A stretch of DNA of 11,523 nucleotides, from NCBI GenBank assembly GCA_030039095.1, contig JASHQP010000596.1:1-11523 (forward strand), written 5' to 3'. The DNA is from Streptosporangiaceae bacterium (GTDB lineage Bacteria; Actinomycetota; Actinomycetes; Streptosporangiales; Streptosporangiaceae). This document shows positions 1 through 6,481 of the stretch, piece by piece; within the stretch, counting starts at the first letter, position 1, and every line of letters starts with the position of its first letter. A model generated the notes under the pieces. That model did not search any database. It was given only the letters and a program-made list of their open reading frames with translations, and had not been told where the DNA came from. A program made the translations under genes and the position numbers.

Positions 1-327
1 TCGGTTGCCGCGGCCATGCGCGGCGCCGGGCTGCCGGCGCCGCAGCCGTCCCTCCAGCCGGCCGGAGGCGCCGCGGCCCAGGGACCGGTTCCGCTGACCG
101 CGCGGGAGCTCAGCGTCGCCGTGCTGGTGCACGAGGGCCGCACGAACCAGCAGATCGCGCACATGCTCAACATCAGCGTGAAGACCGTCGAGGCGTACCT
201 GACCCGGCTGTACCGGAAAACCTCGTGCTCCTCCCGGGTCGAGCTCGCGGTCGCGGTCACCGAGCGGCGGCTGCCCCTGGCCCCTGTCGTCGAAGAGCCG
301 GACGGCGCGGGTCCCGCAACGGCCTGA
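1..327 (+). CDS. LuxR-family transcriptional regulator, C-terminal HTH (5' end outside window)
   Basis: This is the C-terminal part of a DNA-binding regulator. The visible 108 codons are open from base 1, and no ribosome binding site precedes the ATG at 16, so the gene very likely begins upstream of the window. From about visible residue 35 the protein reads as a LuxR/NarL-type helix-turn-helix: PLTARELSVAVLVHEGRTNQ leads into QIAHMLNISVKTVEAYLTRL, the usual scaffold and recognition helices (family knowledge). A short Ala/Pro-rich tail ends at the TGA. The N-terminal sensor domain (receiver, ATPase/TPR or other) is not visible, so the subfamily cannot be named. The next gene lies 159 bp downstream on the same strand, and the gap carries repeated ATTGGC half-sites; control of that gene by this regulator is inference only. 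Confidence 0.85.
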   Translation, partial: SVAAAMRGAGLPAPQPSLQPAGGAAAQGPVPLTARELSVAVLVHEGRTNQQIAHMLNISVKTVEAYLTRLYRKTSCSSRVELAVAVTERRLPLAPVVEEPDGAGPATA

Positions 328-384
328 GAAGAGGACGGCTGCACGCACGCGCCGCTGCCGCCCGCGCCTGATCCGCTCGACGAA

Positions 385-420
385 CCATTGGCCATTGGCG
401 GATATGACCAAACAGCCAAT
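385..420 (+). promoter_or_regulatory. Candidate operator: three ATTGGC half-sites
   Basis: ATTGGC occurs at 387-392 and 394-399 as a tandem repeat with 7-bp period, and its complement GCCAAT lies at 415-420. The stretch is noticeably less GC-rich than its surroundings. A TANNNT -10-like hexamer (TACGCT) sits at 440-445, which would put the start of transcription near 452 and the half-sites at about -65 to -32. No -35 consensus is visible. This geometry would suit an activator, possibly the LuxR-type protein encoded just upstream, but no binding evidence exists. Confidence 0.3.
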
Positions 421-473
421 TTCCTGACAGGCATGCCGATACGCTGCGCTAGCCGACAGCACCTGTCGTGCTC

Positions 474-479
474 GGGGAG
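474..479 (+). promoter_or_regulatory. Ribosome binding site fixing the start of the DUF1906 gene
   Basis: GGGGAG lies 7 nt before the ATG at 487. It favours this start over the in-frame TTG at 388, which would add 33 residues ahead of what reads as an N-terminal signal sequence. Confidence 0.6.
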
Positions 480-486
480 TGGGGCA

Positions 487-2718
487 ATGGTTCAGCTGAG
501 CGCGCGCATGGCCAGGTGGGGCCTGATCGCCACTGCCGCGGTCACCGCGTGCACGTTGAGTTCTTCCGCCGCCCTGGCCGCGTCGGGCGCCGAGGCGGCC
601 GGGAGCGCCAGCAAGACCGTGACGTACCTCGGGTACAGCTTCACGGTCCCGGCGAGCTGGCCGGTCGTCAGCCTGAAGCCGACAACCTGCGTGCGCTTCG
701 ACCGGCACGCGGTCTATCTGGGAGACCCGGGCCGCAACCAGGACTGCCCCACTGGCCTGCTCGGGACCACCGAGGCGATCCTGATCCAGCCGGCGGCCGG
801 GCGGGTCTCCGCCGCGGCGGCGGCCGAGGACCCGATCGCCCACCGCATCAACGCGGTCAGCCAGGGAATCGAGGTCACCGCGACGTACGACACGGACCCC
901 GGGCTGATCACCGGGATCCTGGCCAGCGCCGCGCTGCCCGTGCCAGCCGCGAGCACGGGCGCGGCCGGGCGGGTTCCTGCGGGCCGGGGAAGAACCACGA
1001 ACGCCGCAATGAAGCTGGCCGAGCCCGCGGCTGCGCCCGCGGACGTGCCCGCGGGCGCGACCAGCGACATCGGCGAGGGTTTCGACGCGTGCGCGGCGCC
1101 GAGCGCCGCCTACATGGGCGCGTGGCAGAGCGCGTCACCCTACGGCGCGGTCGGCATCTACATCGGCGGGTCCGAGCGGGCGTGCGCCCAGCCAAACCTG
1201 ACCGCCGCCTGGGTGACGCAGCAGGCCGCGGCCGGATGGCGGTTCATGCCCATCTACGTCGGCCCCCAGGCCGAGTTCGATCAGATAACGTCTCCCGCCA
1301 GCCAGGCGGTCGCCGCCGCCGAGGACGCGGTCACTCAGGCCGCCGCCCTCGGCTTCGGGCCCGGCACCCCGATCTACTACGACATGGAGTCCTACCCGGC
1401 CGCCCAGGAGACCAGCGCGCTGGCGTTCATGTCCGCCTGGACCACGCAGCTGCACGCCGAGGGCTACAAGTCCGGCATCTACAGCAGTTCCTCGTCCGGC
1501 GTCACGGACCTGGTCGCGAACTTCACCAAGGACGTCATGCCGGACGTGATCTGGGACGCGCTGTGGAACGGCGAGGCGAACACGACCGACCCGGCGATCC
1601 CAGCCGCCGACTGGGCGGCGGGCGACCGCGCGCACCAGTTCAACGGCGGGAACGACGAAACCTACGGCGGCGACACCATCGACGTCGACCAGGACTACCT
1701 GGACGTCAGCCTCACCCCGCCCGGCCCGGTGAACCAGGGGCAGTCCGCGCTGGCGACCAGCGGCGGCACCGCCGCCGACTTCGTGATCCGCAGCGGGAAC
1801 CTGTACACCTACTACCAGACCAGCCCCGGCGGCGGGTTCACCGGCGCGAAGAAGCTGACCAGCGGCCGCAACCTGGCCGGCGCCCCGGTGGCCGTCCAGG
1901 CTGCCGACGGCATCATCTCGGTGTACGCCCTGACCACCAGGCACGCGGTCACGGCCTTCCGCGAGTCCGCCCCCGGCCGCGCGGTCACCAGCACCAGCCT
2001 CGGCGGCAGCATCTCGGCCAGCCCGGCCGCGATCGCCACCCAGCGGGGCACGGTCGCCGTGTACGGGGTCGGCACCAACGGGGATCTGTACACCTACTAC
2101 CAGACCGGCGCGGGCAGCGCTCTCGAGGGCCCGAAGCGGCTGACCACCGCCGGCAACCTGACCGGCACGCCCGCGGTGGTTCAGGCCGCCAACGGCATCA
2201 TCTCGGTCTACGCCAGGACCAGCGGCGGCGCGGTCAAGGCCTTCTGGCAGAACGCCTCCGGCGGCGCGGTCACCAAGAGCCGCAACCTCGGCGGTCACAT
2301 CGCGGGCAGCCCGGCCGCGATCGTCACCGCCCGCGACACGATCGCGGTGTACGCGGTCGGCACGAACAAGCAGCTCTACGGATACCGGCAGTCGAGGCCA
2401 GGGAGCCCGTTCACCGGCCCAGCGAAGCTGACCGCTCATGGCGGCCTGACGGGGACCCCGGTAGCCGCCCCGAACGCGAACGGCACGGTGTCGGTCTACG
2501 CCCGGACCACCGCCGGCTCCGTCAGGGGCAAGGCCGAGTCCGCCGCGGGCGGGCCGTTCAGCCGGAGCCTGTCGCTCGGTGGCCACATCGCCAACGACCT
2601 GGCCTGCGTGGTCTTCAGCGACGGCGCGACGGCGCTGTACGCCAACGGAACCAACGGCCGCCAGTACACAGACCAGGACCCGGCCAGCGGCGGCTTCGCC
2701 GGCTGGCGGCTCCTCTGA
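487..2718 (+). CDS. Exported DUF1906 (glycoside-hydrolase-like) protein with C-terminal beta-propeller
   Basis: This 743-residue protein is predicted to be exported. Residues 1-31 form a signal sequence with Arg7 and Arg10, a hydrophobic stretch and an ALA-AS cleavage site; VTAC at 19-22 also fits a lipobox, so a lipoprotein is possible. Residues about 40-115 form a small domain (YLGYSFTVPASWPVV, two Cys) often seen ahead of this fold in actinobacteria. An Ala/Pro linker follows. Residues about 195-405 match DUF1906, the Rv2525c-like TIM-barrel domain: GEGFDACAAPS, then IYYDMES with candidate acids Asp299 and Glu301, and DVDQDYLD near 399. From about 420 onward there are three 95-96-residue repeats, with equivalent positions at 439, 534, 630 and 726, resembling PLL-type lectin propellers. 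The likely role is binding or acting on glycan in the envelope or outside the cell; the substrate is unknown. Rv2525c is Tat-exported, but no twin arginine is visible here. Confidence 0.85.
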   Translation: MVQLSARMARWGLIATAAVTACTLSSSAALAASGAEAAGSASKTVTYLGYSFTVPASWPVVSLKPTTCVRFDRHAVYLGDPGRNQDCPTGLLGTTEAILIQPAAGRVSAAAAAEDPIAHRINAVSQGIEVTATYDTDPGLITGILASAALPVPAASTGAAGRVPAGRGRTTNAAMKLAEPAAAPADVPAGATSDIGEGFDACAAPSAAYMGAWQSASPYGAVGIYIGGSERACAQPNLTAAWVTQQAAAGWRFMPIYVGPQAEFDQITSPASQAVAAAEDAVTQAAALGFGPGTPIYYDMESYPAAQETSALAFMSAWTTQLHAEGYKSGIYSSSSSGVTDLVANFTKDVMPDVIWDALWNGEANTTDPAIPAADWAAGDRAHQFNGGNDETYGGDTIDVDQDYLDVSLTPPGPVNQGQSALATSGGTAADFVIRSGNLYTYYQTSPGGGFTGAKKLTSGRNLAGAPVAVQAADGIISVYALTTRHAVTAFRESAPGRAVTSTSLGGSISASPAAIATQRGTVAVYGVGTNGDLYTYYQTGAGSALEGPKRLTTAGNLTGTPAVVQAANGIISVYARTSGGAVKAFWQNASGGAVTKSRNLGGHIAGSPAAIVTARDTIAVYAVGTNKQLYGYRQSRPGSPFTGPAKLTAHGGLTGTPVAAPNANGTVSVYARTTAGSVRGKAESAAGGPFSRSLSLGGHIANDLACVVFSDGATALYANGTNGRQYTDQDPASGGFAGWRLL
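1744..2718 (+). repeat. Tandem intragenic repeats encoding propeller blades
   Basis: Three units of 285-288 bp begin at equivalent codons 1801, 2086 and 2374, with a partial fourth at 2662. Units 1 and 2 share the heptapeptide LYTYYQT and GIISVYA at the same offsets, with near-identical DNA, which suggests fairly recent duplication. Each unit splits into two related halves of about 47 residues, giving six blades. The segment before unit 1 (from QSALATSGG) and the C-terminal tail (RQYTDQ onward) could together make a seventh blade. Confidence 0.7.
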
Positions 2719-2754
2719 CTGCGCGTTGGCCCGGCCGCTGCCGGTCATCGTCCG

Positions 2755-2760
2755 TAGGAT
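2755..2760 (+). promoter_or_regulatory. -10 element (TAGGAT) of a probable leaderless recQ promoter
   Basis: TAGGAT fits the actinobacterial -10 consensus TANNNT and ends exactly 6 nt before the GTG at 2767, placing transcription start on or next to the start codon. No convincing -35 box is visible. The AGGA inside the same hexamer could instead serve as a ribosome binding site with a 7-nt spacer if transcription begins further upstream. Confidence 0.4.
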
Positions 2761-2766
2761 GACCGG

Positions 2767-4671
2767 GTGGCGCTACCAGAACCCGGCATAAGCGGGGAAA
2801 GGAACGGGGCGCTCGAGGTCCTGCGCCGGGTGTTCGGCTACGACTCGTTCCGCGGGCGGCAGCAGGAGATCGTCGAGCACGTCACCGCGGGCGGCGACGC
2901 GCTGGTGCTGATGCCGACCGGCGGCGGCAAGTCGCTGTGCTACCAGATCCCGGCGCTGCTGCGGGACGGCACCGGGATCGTGGTCTCGCCGCTGATCGCG
3001 CTCATGCAGGACCAGGTGGATGCGCTCCGCGCGCTCGGCGTCCGTGCCGGGTTCCTGAACTCGTCGCAGGATCTCGGAGAGCGGCGCCAGGTCGAGGCCG
3101 ATTTCACCGCCGGGCGACTCGACCTGCTCTACCTGGCGCCAGAGCGGCTGACCAGCCAGGCGACGCTGCGGCTGCTGGACAGGGGCACGGTCTCGCTGTT
3201 CGCCATCGACGAGGCCCACTGCGTGGCCCAGTGGGGACACGACTTCCGGCCCGACTACCTGGCCCTGTCCGAGCTGCACCAGCGGTGGCCGTCCGTGCCC
3301 CGCATCGCGCTCACCGCGACGGCGACGCAGGCGACGCGCACCGAGATCGCCGAGCGGCTGAACCTCACCGGCGCCCGGCACTTCGTCTCGAGCTTCGACC
3401 GGCCCAACATCCGGTACCGCATCGCGCCGAAGAACGAGGCACGGCGGCAGCTCCTCGGGCTGATCCGGACCGAGCACCCCGGCGACGCCGGCATCGTTTA
3501 CTGTCTGTCCCGGGCGTCGGTCGAGGCGACAGCGGAGTTCCTGGTCGGCAACGGGATCAAGGCGCTGCCGTACCACGCGGGGCTCGACGCGGCCACCAGG
3601 AAGGCCAGCCAGGCGCGGTTCCTGCGCGAGGACGGCCTGGTCATGGTCGCCACGATCGCGTTCGGCATGGGCATCGACAAGCCCGACGTGCGCTTCATCG
3701 CCCACCTCGACCTGCCCAGGTCCGTCGAGGGCTACTACCAGGAGACCGGGCGGGCCGGGCGCGACGGCCTGCCCGCCACCGCCTGGATGGCCTACGGCCT
3801 GCAGGACGTCGTGCTGCTGCGCAAGCTGATCGACAGCTCCGACGGCGACCTCGAGCACCGGCGCCGCCTCACGTCCCACCTGAACGCCATGCTGGCCCTG
3901 TGCGAGACGATCGAGTGCCGGCGGGCGCAGATGCTCGGCTACTTTGGCGAGCAGGCCGGCGAGTGCGGCAACTGCGACACGTGCCTGACACCGCCCAAGG
4001 CCTGGGACGGCACGCTGGCGGCGCAGAAACTGCTGTCGGCGGTGGTCCGGCTCAGGCGCGAACGGGGCCAGAAGTTCGGCGCCGGCCAGGTGATCGACAT
4101 TCTGCTCGGCAAGCAGACGGACAAGGTCAGCCAGCACCGGCACGACTCTCTGAGCGTGTTCGGCGTCGGCAAGGACCTCACCGACACCCAATGGCGCGCG
4201 GTGGTCAGGCAGTTGCTCGCGCTCGGCGTTCTGGCCGTCGAAGGTGACTACGGGACGCTCGTCTGCACCCCGGCCAGCGACGAGGTCCTGTACCGCGGCC
4301 GGCAAATCCGGCTGCGGGAAGACCCGGCCCGGGTGCCGCTCTCCCGGCCGGCCAGGACCGCCCGGACGAACGGGGCCACCGGGTCCGCCTCGGCCGCGCC
4401 GGCCACCGAGCTCTCCGCGGCGGACGCCGCTGTGTTCGAGCAGCTCCGCGCGTGGCGTGCCGCGGCCGCCAAGGAACAGGGCATGCCCGCGTACGTGATC
4501 TTCCACGACGCGACGCTGCGCCAGATCGCCGCGCGGTCGCCGTCGACGCTGACCGAGCTGTCGACAGTGAACGGGGTCGGCGACGCCAAGCTCGCCAGAT
4601 ACGGCCAGCAGATCCTGGATCTGCTGGGCGAGCTCAAGGGCCGGCCAAGCCAGGCGCTCGGACCGACCTAG
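2767..4671 (+). CDS. recQ: ATP-dependent DNA helicase RecQ
   Basis: This is a 3'-5' superfamily 2 DNA helicase acting in recombination and replication-fork repair. All parts of a full-length RecQ are present in 634 residues. The order is motif 0 (FRGRQQEIV), Walker A (PTGGGKS, Lys55), motif Ia ([10 protein letters not shown]), DEAH box at 148-151 followed by the aromatic-rich loop [14 protein letters not shown], motif III (LTATAT), and motifs V/VI ([21 protein letters not shown]). The zinc site follows with Cys384, Cys400, Cys403 and Cys406, then a winged-helix RQC region at about 418-518, a Thr/Ala/Pro linker and an HRDC domain from about 556. The loop has Ala where many RecQ proteins have Ser (CVSQWGHDF), a minor change. 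The GTG start is supported by the motif 0 distance and the upstream TAGGAT. The gene begins 48 bp after the DUF1906 gene but seems to have its own promoter. Confidence 0.97.
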   Translation: MALPEPGISGERNGALEVLRRVFGYDSFRGRQQEIVEHVTAGGDALVLMPTGGGKSLCYQIPALLRDGTGIVVSPLIALMQDQVDALRALGVRAGFLNSSQDLGERRQVEADFTAGRLDLLYLAPERLTSQATLRLLDRGTVSLFAIDEAHCVAQWGHDFRPDYLALSELHQRWPSVPRIALTATATQATRTEIAERLNLTGARHFVSSFDRPNIRYRIAPKNEARRQLLGLIRTEHPGDAGIVYCLSRASVEATAEFLVGNGIKALPYHAGLDAATRKASQARFLREDGLVMVATIAFGMGIDKPDVRFIAHLDLPRSVEGYYQETGRAGRDGLPATAWMAYGLQDVVLLRKLIDSSDGDLEHRRRLTSHLNAMLALCETIECRRAQMLGYFGEQAGECGNCDTCLTPPKAWDGTLAAQKLLSAVVRLRRERGQKFGAGQVIDILLGKQTDKVSQHRHDSLSVFGVGKDLTDTQWRAVVRQLLALGVLAVEGDYGTLVCTPASDEVLYRGRQIRLREDPARVPLSRPARTARTNGATGSASAAPATELSAADAAVFEQLRAWRAAAAKEQGMPAYVIFHDATLRQIAARSPSTLTELSTVNGVGDAKLARYGQQILDLLGELKGRPSQALGPT

Positions 4672-4692
4672 ACCTCCGGCTTGCCGGAGGTC
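4671..4692 (+). terminator. Hairpin directly after recQ, candidate terminator
   Basis: GACCTCCGG (4671-4679) and CCGGAGGTC (4684-4692) form a perfect 9-bp stem with the 4-nt loop CTTG. The stem begins on the last base of the recQ stop codon. No T-run follows, so this would be the tail-less type of terminator proposed for actinobacteria, or an mRNA-stabilising 3' hairpin. Confidence 0.5.
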
Positions 4693-4833
4693 GGGATTCG
4701 GCCGTCCCCAAGCGCCACGCGCTGCGCGCCTAAACCCGCCAGCCGCCCAAAACCCGATGCTCGGGTATCTGCAAATAGCAGCATACCAGAACATTTCAGT
4801 CACGAGTCGGGAGCCCTTCGGCGCGGGTCAGTA

Positions 4834-4885
4834 GTGTGGCCGGCCCGGCGCTGTCGCTCTAGCCGCAGCAACGGGCCGGCGACAC
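4834..4885. repeat. Long inverted repeat, 14-bp arms with one mismatch
   Basis: The arm at 4834-4847 (GTGTGGCCGGCCCG) is complementary to 4872-4885 (CGGGCCGGCGACAC) at 13 of 14 positions, the mismatch being G4838 against G4881. The 24-nt loop is 4848-4871. A TANNNT hexamer (TAGTGT, 4832-4837) overlaps the left arm. It could be a transcript hairpin or a protein-binding dyad; its role is unknown. Confidence 0.5.
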
Positions 4886-4966
4886 CAATGCGCGCGCGGC
4901 GGGCCGGCGAGACCGAACCAGGTCCGTGTGGCAACTTCCAGATGTCTGGGAGTTAGCCCGGTTCGG

Positions 4967-4996
4967 TTGACCCGGGTGGGCCCCAGCCGGCATTGT
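4967..4996 (+). promoter_or_regulatory. Candidate promoter for the FHA gene
   Basis: TTGACC (4967-4972) resembles the -35 consensus and is followed after 18 bp by CATTGT (4991-4996), a weak -10. Transcription would start near 5003, leaving a leader of about 48 nt before the ATG at 5051, which has its own ribosome binding site. Assigned by eye only. Confidence 0.3.
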
Positions 4997-5040
4997 CGAG
5001 TGACGGGTGAGGCGATCGCGCGTGCGACCAGGAGATCAGG

Positions 5041-5045
5041 GAAGG
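5041..5045 (+). promoter_or_regulatory. Ribosome binding site fixing the FHA gene start
   Basis: GAAGG lies 5 nt before the ATG at 5051. It supports this start over the in-frame upstream GTG at 4928, which would add 41 residues of non-conserved appearance in front of the basic N-terminus. Confidence 0.6.
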
Positions 5046-5050
5046 TGCCG

Positions 5051-6118
5051 ATGGAGCGCAGCCGGGCGGCGCGCGTGCCCCTGCAGCGGAGAAACCGCAG
5101 AAGGTGGCTGGCGGCGGCTGGGATAGCGGTGTGCTGGGCGGCTCTGCTCGACAAGACCGGCTCCATCATCGCGGCCACGCTGCTGCTGCTGCTCCTCGCG
5201 GCGCTCACGGTCGTGACCGTGCTCGCCCTGCGGGCGCTCGGCGTCACCAGAACCCACCCGTGGGTCCAGCAGATGGCGGCCCGCCCGTGGCGTGACGGGC
5301 AGGACGTCCTGCGGGTCGCCCTGCGCCATCTGCCCGAGGTGTTCGTGGCCACGCCCAGCGGCTCGCTGCTCGCGCCGGATCATGTCGAGCTGCGGATGAA
5401 CCCGCACGACCTGAGGTCGCTGGGTGAGCACATGGAGATTGGCCTGGCCGCCCAGAGCGCCGCCGAGGTGTATGTGGACCAGGTGACCGCGCACGGCGCC
5501 CGCCCGGCTGGTCCCGGCCCGGCCGAGGTGCGCATCATCCCCGACGACGACGTGCCGCCCGGGCGCTACCGGCTGCGTCAGGGACAGCCGGTGAACGTCG
5601 GGGGCCTGCATGGCTTCCAGCCCGGCCCGCAGTTCGCGCACGCCGACGCGCCGCCGGCCCGCGCCGGGGTGGGCGCGCCCGGCGGGGCCGCTCGCGCCCC
5701 GCACCCCGCCCCGCAGTCGCCGCACGAGGAGTTCGTCGGCCACGACGGAAATACCCGCTCCCAGCCGGAGCCGGCAACTGCGACCGCAACCGGGATGTCG
5801 ACCGTCATCGAACTGGCCCGCAACCCGGTCCCGGCGCTGCGGCTGGTCACGGCGGGGGCGGTCGCCGAGACGCGGGTATCCGGCGCCCGCGCCGGGCGGG
5901 GGCACGTCGAGCTGAAGCTTCCCGCGGAGCCCACGGTGTCGCGGGAGCACGCCAGGTTCACGTTCTCCGACGGCCAGTGGTGGATCGCCAACCTGGGCCG
6001 GAACGGCCTCACCCTGAACGGCGCGGCGCTGGCCGGCGAGCAGCCGCTGCACGACGGCGATTCGGTCCGCTGGGGGATGCGCCCGGACGCGCTGGTGTCC
6101 AGGGTCGAGATCCGCTGA
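5051..6118 (+). CDS. Membrane-anchored FHA-domain protein with DUF3662-like region
   Basis: This is a 355-residue protein likely to bind phosphothreonine targets at the inner face of the membrane. The N-terminus is strongly basic (RRNRRR at 13-18), followed by two hydrophobic segments at about 19-33 and 38-60, predicting N-in/C-in topology with the rest cytoplasmic. Residues about 88-178 (LLAPDHVELRMNPHDLRSLG ... GRYRLR) resemble DUF3662, the N-terminal domain of mycobacterial FhaA. A Pro/Ala/Gly linker of about 85 residues leads to a C-terminal FHA domain from about 265. In it, Gly282-Arg283, Ser297-x-x-His300 (SREHARF) and Asn318-Gly319 (LGRNGLTLNG) occupy the conserved loop positions. FhaA is known to pair a DUF3662 domain with a C-terminal FHA domain; the membrane hairpin in front is the unusual part. 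It is followed co-directionally by two uncharacterised genes. The FHA call is strong; the DUF3662 call rests on pattern similarity. Confidence 0.85.
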   Translation: MERSRAARVPLQRRNRRRWLAAAGIAVCWAALLDKTGSIIAATLLLLLLAALTVVTVLALRALGVTRTHPWVQQMAARPWRDGQDVLRVALRHLPEVFVATPSGSLLAPDHVELRMNPHDLRSLGEHMEIGLAAQSAAEVYVDQVTAHGARPAGPGPAEVRIIPDDDVPPGRYRLRQGQPVNVGGLHGFQPGPQFAHADAPPARAGVGAPGGAARAPHPAPQSPHEEFVGHDGNTRSQPEPATATATGMSTVIELARNPVPALRLVTAGAVAETRVSGARAGRGHVELKLPAEPTVSREHARFTFSDGQWWIANLGRNGLTLNGAALAGEQPLHDGDSVRWGMRPDALVSRVEIR

Positions 6119-6156
6119 GCCGGAGGCCCGAGTGTGATCCCTGTCCGGAAGCCCTA

Positions 6157-6372
6157 GTGATTTCCGTGCCCCAGGCCCATCTGCACGAATTTGTGTTTAC
6201 CGGGCGCGAGTCGATCCGGTCCAGCCAGGCACCGTCGAGGCTTGTTCAGCGCGACTGGATCGTCATCGCCGGGCAGGCCAGCGACCGCCCGGTCGGGCTC
6301 GCGATCACGAAGAAGGCGGGCCCGTCAGACATCTGGCAGGCGCTGGCCGGAACCGGTGCGGCACAAGACTGA
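6157..6372 (+). CDS. Small hypothetical protein (71 residues)
   Basis: This is a small protein of unknown function that I do not recognise. The GTG start at 6157 is preceded by GGAAG (6147-6151) with a 5-nt spacer, and most third codon positions are G or C, as in the neighbouring genes. The sequence begins MISVPQAHLHEFVFTGRES, contains an alternating hydrophobic stretch (DWIVIAGQASDRPVGLAIT) that suggests two beta strands, and ends in a short helix (SDIWQALAGTGAAQD). No signal peptide or membrane segment is visible. It starts 38 bp after the FHA gene stops and is co-directional, so the two are probably co-transcribed and this could be a small partner of that protein. The frame is also open upstream into the FHA gene, so the start rests on the ribosome binding site alone. 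Confidence 0.5.
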   Translation: MISVPQAHLHEFVFTGRESIRSSQAPSRLVQRDWIVIAGQASDRPVGLAITKKAGPSDIWQALAGTGAAQD

Positions 6373-6414
6373 GGCCCGCCGACGGCGGCGTGCCGGCCGG
6401 TCCGGGGGTGCGGC

Positions 6415-6474
6415 TATTGTCGTGTAGACATGGCAAAACGGAGTGGCGGCTGGGGGCACCGTCGTTTGGGGTGA
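6415..6474 (+). promoter_or_regulatory. Candidate promoter element and 14-codon leader ORF
   Basis: TATTGT (6415-6420) fits the -10 consensus; transcription would then start near 6427, only a few bases before the ATG at 6430. That ATG opens a 14-codon ORF, MAKRSGGWGHRRLG, ending at the TGA at 6472-6474. The TGA lies inside GGTGA (6470-6474), the likely ribosome binding site for the GTG at 6482. This layout would couple leader termination to initiation of the next gene. No -35 box is clear, and the leader could be fortuitous. Confidence 0.3.
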
Positions 6475-6481
6475 CGCCCGG

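Larger units (their letters stand above)
4693..5050. other. Intergenic region of about 360 bp between recQ and the FHA gene
   Basis: I find no convincing gene here: the open frames lack ribosome binding sites and recognisable protein. It holds an AT-richer island at about 4757-4800 containing an imperfect inverted repeat (GGTATCTGC at 4764-4772, GCAGCATACC at 4778-4787). It also holds a long GC-rich inverted repeat (4834-4847 with 4872-4885), a direct copy of GGGCCGGCGA at 4873-4882 and 4901-4910, and a candidate promoter at 4967-4996. Confidence 0.6.

Noticed and set aside
1135..2748. 537-codon minus-strand frame across the DUF1906 gene
   Set aside because: Antisense shadow; its internal repetition only reflects the repeats of the real gene.
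468..2762. 764-codon plus-strand frame overlapping the DUF1906 gene
   Set aside because: Extremely Arg/Gly-rich composition, no domain; the overlapping frame has a signal sequence, known domain and repeats.
2773..4803. 676-codon open frame on the minus strand across recQ
   Set aside because: It mirrors recQ in antisense; it is Arg/Pro/Gly-rich without recognisable domains, as expected of GC-rich shadow frames.
4681..4956. 91-codon frame in the recQ-FHA gap
   Set aside because: It starts within the hairpin after recQ, has no ribosome binding site, and has no recognisable protein character.
6376..6388. CCGCC-GAC-GGCGG hairpin after the 71-residue ORF
   Set aside because: Five-bp GC stem without a T-run; such short dyads are frequent in DNA of this composition.
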